From OMOG01 sp041485845 (GTDB lineage: Bacteria > Acidobacteriota > Terriglobia > Bryobacterales > Bryobacteraceae): a stretch of 10,694 nucleotides of DNA. Positions 6,780 to 10,694 of this stretch are shown piece by piece. The stretch is from positions 1-10,694 of the forward strand of contig JBGPKH010000283.1 of the NCBI GenBank assembly GCA_041485845.1. Reading direction: 5' to 3'. Within the stretch, counting starts at the first letter, position 1. The number at the start of each line of letters is the position of its first letter. Made by a program: the position numbers and the translations under genes. The notes beneath the pieces were generated by a model, which was not told the origin of the DNA, made no database searches, and saw only the letters and a list, made by a program, of their open reading frames with translations.

Positions 6780-7541
6780 ATGAAATGGTTCGCCCTGGGG
6801 GCGTTACTGGTGTGGCGCCTCGGCGCCGCCGAGCTCAAGCCGGCGACCATGCAAGCCTTCGACCGCTACATCCGGCAGACCGAGCAGCGCCTGGATGCAC
6901 GCAAGAGCTTCCTGTGGGCCGATGAGTCCGCGGACCGCGCGCGCCTGGTGCGCCAGGGGCAAATTGTGGTAGAGCCGCTCGGGGCGAAGCCGACCACGGT
7001 CGTGCCGGACGGCCTGATCCACGACTGGGTGGGATCGGTCTTCATCCCCGGCGCGACTTTGGAGAAGACGCTGGCGTCGATGCAGGATTACGACCACAAG
7101 GAGGCTCACCGTCCAGAGGTCATGGTTTCGCGGATGCTCGCCCGGGACGGCAACGATTTCCGGGTCTACATGCGGCTGCTGAAGAAGAAGGTCATCACCG
7201 TGGTGCTCGACACGGAACACGAAATTCACTATTCTGCGGTGGACAAGACCCGCTGGCGCAGCCGTTCGCGCACTACCAAAATCGCCGAGGTGGAGCGCCC
7301 CGGAAAGGCCAACGAAAGCGCCAAGCCCGCGGGAATGGGACAAGGTTTCCTGTGGCACCTGTATACCTACTGGCGATTTGAAGAGCGCGACGGCGGCGCC
7401 TGGGTGGAATGCGAGGCGGTCTCGCTCACGCGCGACGTCCCGACGGGGCTGGGCTGGCTGATCAACCCGATCATCCAGGACCTACCGAAGGAGAGCCTGC
7501 AAAACACGCTCCGGCAGACGCGCACGGCGATCGGGAGGTAA
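6780..7541 (+). CDS. Exported protein of unknown function
   Basis: 253 residues with a signal peptide (MKWFALGALLVWRLGAA, cut near 17), so it acts in the periplasm or outside the cytoplasm. No enzymatic motif is seen. The mature part has alternating strands and helices: HDWVGSVFIPGATLEKTL, DGNDFRVYMRLLKKKVITVV, YTYWRFEERDGGAWVECEAV, and a C-terminal helix PKESLQNTLRQTRTAI. This strand-rich 'W..E.R.GG.W.E.E...L' pattern with a final long helix recalls SRPBCC/START-like ligand-binding proteins, but this is impression only. Ribosome site AAGGGA is 11 bases before the ATG. The gene stands alone between two hairpins. Codon use is like that of the neighbours and it looks intact. Similar exported hypotheticals are, as I recall, common in Acidobacteriota. 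Confidence 0.75.
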   Translation: MKWFALGALLVWRLGAAELKPATMQAFDRYIRQTEQRLDARKSFLWADESADRARLVRQGQIVVEPLGAKPTTVVPDGLIHDWVGSVFIPGATLEKTLASMQDYDHKEAHRPEVMVSRMLARDGNDFRVYMRLLKKKVITVVLDTEHEIHYSAVDKTRWRSRSRTTKIAEVERPGKANESAKPAGMGQGFLWHLYTYWRFEERDGGAWVECEAVSLTRDVPTGLGWLINPIIQDLPKESLQNTLRQTRTAIGR

Positions 7542-7543
7542 AA

Positions 7544-7576
7544 CAGGCCTCCTGCGCAGGCCGAGCTTCGCTCGGC
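7544..7576 (+). terminator. Paired hairpins after the exported protein
   Basis: Just after the TAA is the 12-base block ACAGGCCTCCTG also found at the S41 stop (minus strand), followed by a perfect GCCGAGC-TTC-GCTCGGC hairpin (7560-7576). The AGGCC of the first part could pair in competition with the second stem. There is no T-tract. Terminator or repeated mRNA-end palindrome. Confidence 0.4.
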
Positions 7577-7746
7577 GTGGGCGGGCTGACAACCCAATGC
7601 CACTCGTTTCTTCCAAGACCTGCAGATGCACAAGTCAAGGGACCGCAATCCAGGCGACATGTAGCGGGAATGGGATTCCAAGCACATCCGGCACGGGCAT
7701 CAACTCACCGGTTTCGGCGGCCAAGTGGTTCTCGGGACCGCCCGGG

Positions 7747-7752
7747 TATAAT
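7747..7752 (+). promoter_or_regulatory. Putative -10 box of the ParB-like/phosphatase unit
   Basis: Perfect TATAAT in GGGTATAATG, 17 bases before ATG 7770. A GGAAG ribosome site (7758-7762) fits between. The preceding ~170 bases (7577-7746) hold nothing I can identify. Confidence 0.45.
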
Positions 7753-7769
7753 GTACCGGAAGCGCACAA

Positions 7770-8022
7770 ATGGACTCATCGTCAGTGCCGAACCCCAAAT
7801 TCCTGCATACCGGAACCACTTTGAGTCGAGCTAAACTCGAACGATTTCGACGCCTCTCGACCAGCGAGTTGAAATTCTCGATGGCTCCGGTCAGCAAGGG
7901 TCGCTGAAGGTCCGGCCGGAAGGAACCGTTCTGGATGGCCATCACCGAATCAGCGTGCTTGCTGAGCGGGGGGAAGACATTCATCAGCTTCCACGAGAGA
8001 TAATGGAGAGAGAGAGCCATGA
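7770..8022 (+). pseudogene. ParB/Srx-like protein, frameshifted
   Basis: Starts at ATG 7770 (MDSSSVPNPKFLHTGTTL, then KLERFRRLSTSELKFS). The protein continues in a different frame from 7901: SLKVRPEGTVLDGHHRISVL, then AERGEDIHQLPREIMERE. Joining at the GGG of 7898-7900 gives a continuous protein of about 83 residues with the DGxHR motif of ParB/sulfiredoxin-like nucleotide-binding domains, so one base has been lost there; in the present frame a TGA follows at 7905. The present C-terminal frame has no natural end. Removing one GA unit from the GA run at 8006-8016 would give an ending E-P-TGA overlapping the phosphatase ATG as ATGA, suggesting a second lesion. Similar proteins are, as I recall, often small and stand alone. 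Function unknown; possibly an adaptor or kinase-like regulator. A sequencing error at GGG could restore only the first lesion. Confidence 0.65.
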
Positions 8023-8528
8023 ACCCCAACCTCTTCTGGATACCGGGCCCCTGGCGCGGAAGGCTGGCCGTGGCCACTCGTCCTCGTGGCGGGGACTGGA
8101 TCGAGGACGAGGCCGCCGGTTGGCGCCGCGCCGGTCTGGATGTCGTGGTTTCGCTGCTCGAGAATGAAGAGGCCGCTCAACTGGACCTGGTTCATGAACG
8201 AGACGCCGCCGAGACGAATGGCGTCGACTTTATCTCGTTTCCGATTCCCGATCGCGGAGTGCCCGTATCCATGCCGACTGTACTCTCGCTGTTGAGAGGG
8301 ATTGTCGGGGCCCTGGAGGAAGGCAAGAAGGTAGCCGTTCATTGCCGCCAGGGCATCGGGCGCTCGGGTTTGATCGCTGCCGGGGTGCTGATCAGTTCCG
8401 GAATCGGAGCAGAAAAAGCGATCGAGGTCATTAGCAGCGCGCGGGGACTAGCGGTTCCAGAGACTCCCGCACAGCTCGAATGGATTCATCATTTGCCCTC
8501 GGAGCGTCTGGTTGTGACGTCCTCCTGA
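8019..8528 (+). CDS. Tyrosine/dual-specificity protein phosphatase
   Basis: 169 residues, cytoplasmic. Cysteine-phosphatase P-loop VHCRQGIGRSG (nucleophile Cys109, Arg115), in the CX5R form HCxxGxGRSG shared by protein tyrosine and dual-specificity phosphatases. The probable general acid is Asp78 in FPIPDRGVP. The N-terminus WIPGPWRGRLAVATRPRGGD and the strand VVVSLLENEE are typical of a small bacterial family of such proteins. All catalytic residues are present, so it should hydrolyse phosphoprotein or other phosphoester substrates; the natural substrate is unknown. Ribosome site GGAGAG at 8005-8010 is 8 bases before the ATG. It lies directly downstream of the broken ParB-like gene and was probably its operon partner. 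Downstream it faces a convergent pseudogene. Confidence 0.88.
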   Translation: MNPNLFWIPGPWRGRLAVATRPRGGDWIEDEAAGWRRAGLDVVVSLLENEEAAQLDLVHERDAAETNGVDFISFPIPDRGVPVSMPTVLSLLRGIVGALEEGKKVAVHCRQGIGRSGLIAAGVLISSGIGAEKAIEVISSARGLAVPETPAQLEWIHHLPSERLVVTSS

Positions 8529-8548
8529 CCGATCCCAGGGCATCCAGC

Positions 8549-8889
8549 CTTGCCATCGGCGGAGAGCCTTGTCGTGTCGACGCTCGTCACCTTTCCGTTC
8601 AGTTTGGCGGTGGTTTCTCAGGTATTGGCGTCGATCTGTTTCCACGCGGCGGTGGTGCCGAAAATCGCCGGATAGTCCTTGCCGTCCGTCTTGAACGTGT
8701 AGGACTGCCCTTCTGCGGTGAATTGCATCTCCCCCGACCCGGTTTGTGCGAATGTGACCGTGGATTCGCCGAAGTCGCTCTTCGCCGGATTGAATTCCAC
8801 TTGCCGGCATAGGGGAGATCGGCAGCAGCAACCGCCATTGCGGACGGAAGGAGTAGGCCGACGGTCCGAAGACGTAGTTGAGGTTTCAT
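8549..8889 (-). pseudogene. Small exported 'NPAKS' family protein, broken
   Basis: Begins at an ATG with a signal peptide (MKPQLRLRTVGLLLPSAM, then AVAAADLPYAGKW). A one-base loss just after GKW (near 8797) shifts the frame; in the next frame the protein continues FNPAKSDFGESTVTFAQ, GEMQFTAEGQSYTFKTDG, YPAIFGTTAAWKQIDANT. The following codon is TGA (8618-8620) where a Trp is expected (T-W-E); the frame then continues ETTAKLNGKVTSVDTTRLSA and stops matching after ADGK near 8549, so the 3' end is missing too. The family consists of small secreted proteins of ~130-150 residues abundant in Acidobacteriota (recollection), function unknown. Three independent lesions rule out sequencing error. The start abuts the transposase remnant, so the promoter was probably displaced by that insertion. 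Confidence 0.75.
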
Positions 8890-9385
8890 GTTTGGGATTA
8901 AACAATTGCGGCTGGCCAAGGTGAAGACGATGCAGGCGGCCAACGAGTTTCTGGAGAAGGAATACTGGCCGGAGTGGAACGAGCGTTTCGCGCGGTCCTT
9001 GAGTGGGGTGACGGATGTGCATCGGCCGCTGACCCCGCAGATCGATCTGGCGGCGAGCCTGAGCCACGTGGAGCCGCGAGTCATCAGCAACGATTACACG
9101 TTTTCGTTCGCGGGGCGGCGGTATCAGATTGTGCGTGGAGATGTACAAGCCGGTATGAAGCGGCAGAGCTTGCGAGTGGAACTGCGGCTGGATGGGGAGT
9201 TGCATGCACGTTACCAGAGCCGTTATTTGGAGATCCACGAATGCGGCGCCAAGAAACCGGCTGAGCCAGCCACCGGAACTTTCTACTTTGCTGGAAACCG
9301 GAACTTTCTACTTTGCCTTGACACAACAGGATGTCCGCGCGTACGGACGTGGCGAGCGAATCCCCGGCTCCACCTCGAAGTCTGA
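8888..9385 (+). pseudogene. ISNCY-type transposase, C-terminal remnant
   Basis: The frame reads RLAKVKTMQAANEFLEKEYW, PEWNERFAR, VTDVHRPLTP, DLAASLSHVEPRVISNDYTF, GRRYQIVRGDV, GMKRQSLRVELRLDGELHAR, RYLEIHECG. This is the C-terminal half of ISNCY-family (DDE) transposases, where 'DLA..LSH.E.R...NDYT' and 'YQI...DV..G.RG..V.VE.RLDG' recur. The DDE catalytic region and N-terminal DNA-binding part are missing, and the frame is closed by a TGA just upstream at 8879, so it is not functional. The remnant begins at the very start of the exported-protein pseudogene. After about residue 125 the frame enters the repeat (GTFYFAGNRNF) and other non-coding sequence. Confidence 0.7.
9272..9316 (+). repeat. 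Two 20-bp direct repeats, 25-bp period
   Basis: ACCGGAACTTTCTACTTTGC occurs twice, at 9272-9291 and 9297-9316, with five bases between. They follow the transposase remnant and are likely subterminal transposase-binding repeats of the insertion sequence's right end; the boundary may be near TTGACACA (9318-9325). Confidence 0.65.
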
Positions 9386-9440
9386 ACACCACGAACGCCA
9401 CCCAACACCACGACCCCTCTTCCCCCCCGGCCCAAAACAC

Positions 9441-9448
9441 GGTACAAT
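9441..9448 (+). promoter_or_regulatory. Putative -10 element of the rimP-nusA operon
   Basis: GGTACAAT, with hexamer TACAAT at 9443-9448, 72 bases before the rimP ATG. This leaves a ~65-base leader that contains the hairpin at 9473-9490. No clear -35. Confidence 0.45.
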
Positions 9449-9472
9449 AGCACTTGAGTGTCGAGCCAAGCG

Positions 9473-9495
9473 AGTGGGCGAAAGCCCACTTTTTT
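9473..9495 (+). terminator. Terminator-like hairpin in the rimP leader
   Basis: AGTGGGC-GAAA-GCCCACT, a perfect 7-bp stem closed by a GNRA tetraloop, followed by TTTTTT. It has all the marks of an intrinsic terminator. It lies after the probable promoter and 25 bases before the rimP start, so it is either a transcription attenuator of the operon or the terminator of older upstream transcription. Hairpins of this type are, as I recall, found in front of rimP in other bacteria. Confidence 0.7.
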
Positions 9496-9520
9496 GTTGG
9501 GTTGCGCACATTCTGGAACG

Positions 9521-9985
9521 ATGCGGGACACTGTGACGTTGAAAATCGAAGAGATCGCCCAACGTGTGGCCGGGTCCGAGGGCCTGGAGCTGGTCGAGGT
9601 CGAAGTCAAGGGCGGCGGCAATAATCGCTTCGTCCGGATCTCGATCGACAAGCCCGGCGGCGTCACCCACGGCGATTGCGAGCTGGTCTCCCAGCAGGTG
9701 GGGACGATTCTGGATGTCGAAGACGTGGTGCCGGGCGGCCGCTACACGCTGGAGGTCAGCTCTCCCGGCGTGGAACGTAAGCTCCTCAAGCCTCAGGACT
9801 ATCGGCGATTCCAGGGCAAGAAGGCCCGGATCACGCTGCGGGATGCCGTGGAAGGGCGGCGCAACTGGGAAGGGACTCTCGCCGGTTTCGAAAACGGCGA
9901 CGTCGCACTCGAAACACAACCGGGGAAGACTCTGCGGTTCCCCATCGATCGGGTGCAAAAGGCCAATCTGAAGTTCGAGTGGTAA
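9521..9985 (+). CDS. rimP: Ribosome maturation factor RimP
   Basis: Binds the 30S subunit and assists its late assembly (the S12/S19-related steps known from Escherichia coli). 154 residues, like the usual 150-160. N-terminal alpha/beta domain about 1-80 with LELVEVEVKGGGNNRFVRIS and IDKPGGVTHGDCELVSQQVG, then the family signature YTLEVSSPGVERKL around 87-100, and an SH3-like C-terminal domain about 100-154 ending TLRFPIDRVQKANLKFEW. ATG 9521 is chosen because the frame upstream runs through the leader hairpin; an upstream GTG at 9458 is in frame but would encode the hairpin. The ribosome site is weak (TGGAA). It is followed at 58 bases by nusA, the conserved rimP-nusA order. Confidence 0.95.
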   Translation: MRDTVTLKIEEIAQRVAGSEGLELVEVEVKGGGNNRFVRISIDKPGGVTHGDCELVSQQVGTILDVEDVVPGGRYTLEVSSPGVERKLLKPQDYRRFQGKKARITLRDAVEGRRNWEGTLAGFENGDVALETQPGKTLRFPIDRVQKANLKFEW

Positions 9986-10043
9986 CCCGCCGGAGAACCT
10001 GAGAACTCATAGCCTTAAAACTTATTGCAGCGACGAGGGCAAT

Positions 10044-10694
10044 TTGGAAACGATTTTTCAATCCATCGAGATACTAAGCAAGGAAAAAGGCATCGATCCG
10101 CAAATCGTCCTGGACGCCGTTAAGGACGCCATGCTGATCGCCGCCCGCAAACACTACCGTACGAATGAAGACTACGTAGCCGACATGGACCCGAAGACCG
10201 GCGCCATCCATCTCTACGCGGTCAAGAAAGTGGCGGAAACGGTCACCGACCCGGTGCACGAAATGACCCTGGCCGAGGGCCGGCGAATCAATCCCGAAGC
10301 TGAGATTGGTTCCGAAATCCGCATCACGAAGAACACCGACTCCCTCGGCCGCATCTCCGCGCAAACCGCCAAGCAGGTGATCTTCCAGAAGGTGCGCGAG
10401 GCCGAGCGGGAAACCGTGTTCAACGAATACTCGGGCCGCACCGGCGAGCTGGTCAACTGCACCATCAAGCGCGTCGAGGGGCCGGATTACATTCTCGATC
10501 TCGGGAAGACCGAAGCCAAACTGCCCAAGAAGGAACAGTCGCGCCTGGAAGGCTACAGCGTCAGCGACCGCGTGCGCTGCGTAATCAAGCTGGTGGACAA
10601 GTCGAGCAAAGGCCCGGGAGTGCTGGTGTCGCGCGCCGCGCCGGAGCTCGTCATGCGGCTGTTCGAGCAGGAAGTTCCCGAGATCTACGACGGC
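10044..10694 (+). CDS. nusA: Transcription factor NusA, 5' part
   Basis: NusA binds RNA polymerase and governs pausing, termination and antitermination. 217 codons are visible; the gene runs out of the window. No ATG or GTG fits; the frame is open back to rimP. TTG 10044 is chosen as start: LETIFQSIEILSKEKGIDPQ matches the family's first residues, and AGGG lies 4 bases upstream (10036-10039). N-terminal polymerase-binding domain about 1-125 (IVLDAVKDAMLIAARKHY, DSLGRISAQTAKQVIFQKVR), then the S1 domain about 130-200 (GELVNCTIKRVEGPDYILDL, VLVSRAAPELVMRLFEQEVP). The KH domains lie beyond the edge. Cotranscribed with rimP; the infB gene would be expected to follow. The rare TTG start may tune its level. 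Confidence 0.95.
   Translation, partial: METIFQSIEILSKEKGIDPQIVLDAVKDAMLIAARKHYRTNEDYVADMDPKTGAIHLYAVKKVAETVTDPVHEMTLAEGRRINPEAEIGSEIRITKNTDSLGRISAQTAKQVIFQKVREAERETVFNEYSGRTGELVNCTIKRVEGPDYILDLGKTEAKLPKKEQSRLEGYSVSDRVRCVIKLVDKSSKGPGVLVSRAAPELVMRLFEQEVPEIYDG

Noticed and set aside
7881..7910. Programmed -1 frameshift in the ParB-like gene
   Set aside because: The sequence around AGC AAG GGT lacks an X XXY YYZ slippery heptamer, and the downstream frame has no sensible end; simple base loss fits better.
7700..8077. Minus-strand 125-codon open frame
   Set aside because: It lies opposite the ParB-like coding sequence, which has clear family motifs on the plus strand.
9458..9520. Upstream GTG start for rimP
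   Set aside because: It would translate the leader hairpin and add 21 residues that RimP proteins lack.
9308..9958. Minus-strand 216-codon frame
   Set aside because: Shadow of rimP and its leader.
1..10694. CRISPR array, integrase or defence island
   Set aside because: No regularly spaced repeats, cas, integrase or restriction genes are present; the SNF2 helicase and PIN module alone do not establish a defence island.

Overview
The window is GC-rich bacterial chromosome, most likely from an Acidobacteriota member of the Solibacter/Bryobacter type. This is inferred from protein character: a small exported 'NPAKS' family, an exported acidobacterial-type hypothetical protein, an unusual S41 peptidase and a two-haem cytochrome. 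No rRNA or other marker confirms it. Housekeeping genes lie at the right edge (rimP-nusA). The rest is accessory, with many decayed genes.

Layout. 1-1894: 3' part of an SNF2-family helicase (+). 1895-2392: no gene, two inverted tRNA-3'-end-like motifs. 2393-3354: a gene graveyard holding the C-terminal third of an amidohydrolase (-), the first ~60 codons of a conserved protein (+) and an RraA-like tail (-). 3353-4570: exported two-haem c-type cytochrome of the peroxidase/MauG type (-). 4641-5864: exported S41/PDZ protease homologue (-) whose Ser/Lys dyad positions are Asn and Asp, so probably a pseudoprotease. 6110-6702: two-gene module of a small basic protein and a PIN-domain protein, probably a VapBC-type toxin-antitoxin pair, with a -10 box placed for a leaderless transcript. 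6780-7541: exported protein of unknown function. 7770-8528: frameshifted ParB/Srx-like gene followed by an intact tyrosine/dual-specificity phosphatase; the two probably once overlapped as ATGA. 8549-8889: exported 'NPAKS' protein broken by two frame/stop lesions and a lost 3' end (-). 8888-9385: C-terminal remnant of an ISNCY-type transposase, ending beside a 25-bp-period direct repeat. 9441-10694: promoter, attenuator-like hairpin, rimP and the 5' part of nusA.

How the parts relate. rimP (30S maturation) and nusA (transcription elongation/termination factor) form the usual operon behind a leader with a terminator-like stem-loop. The PIN module, the phosphatase unit and the transposase remnant are independent accessory cargo. 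The cytochrome and the S41 homologue are both exported and lie in the same direction, but each has its own -10 box, so they are probably separate units. At least five genes are broken (amidohydrolase, unnamed N-terminal fragment, ParB-like gene, NPAKS protein, transposase), plus a possible RraA tail, which marks the segment as a site of repeated insertion and decay.

I found no CRISPR array, complete tRNA or rRNA. The items most worth following are the dyad-less S41 protein and the ParB-like/phosphatase pair.
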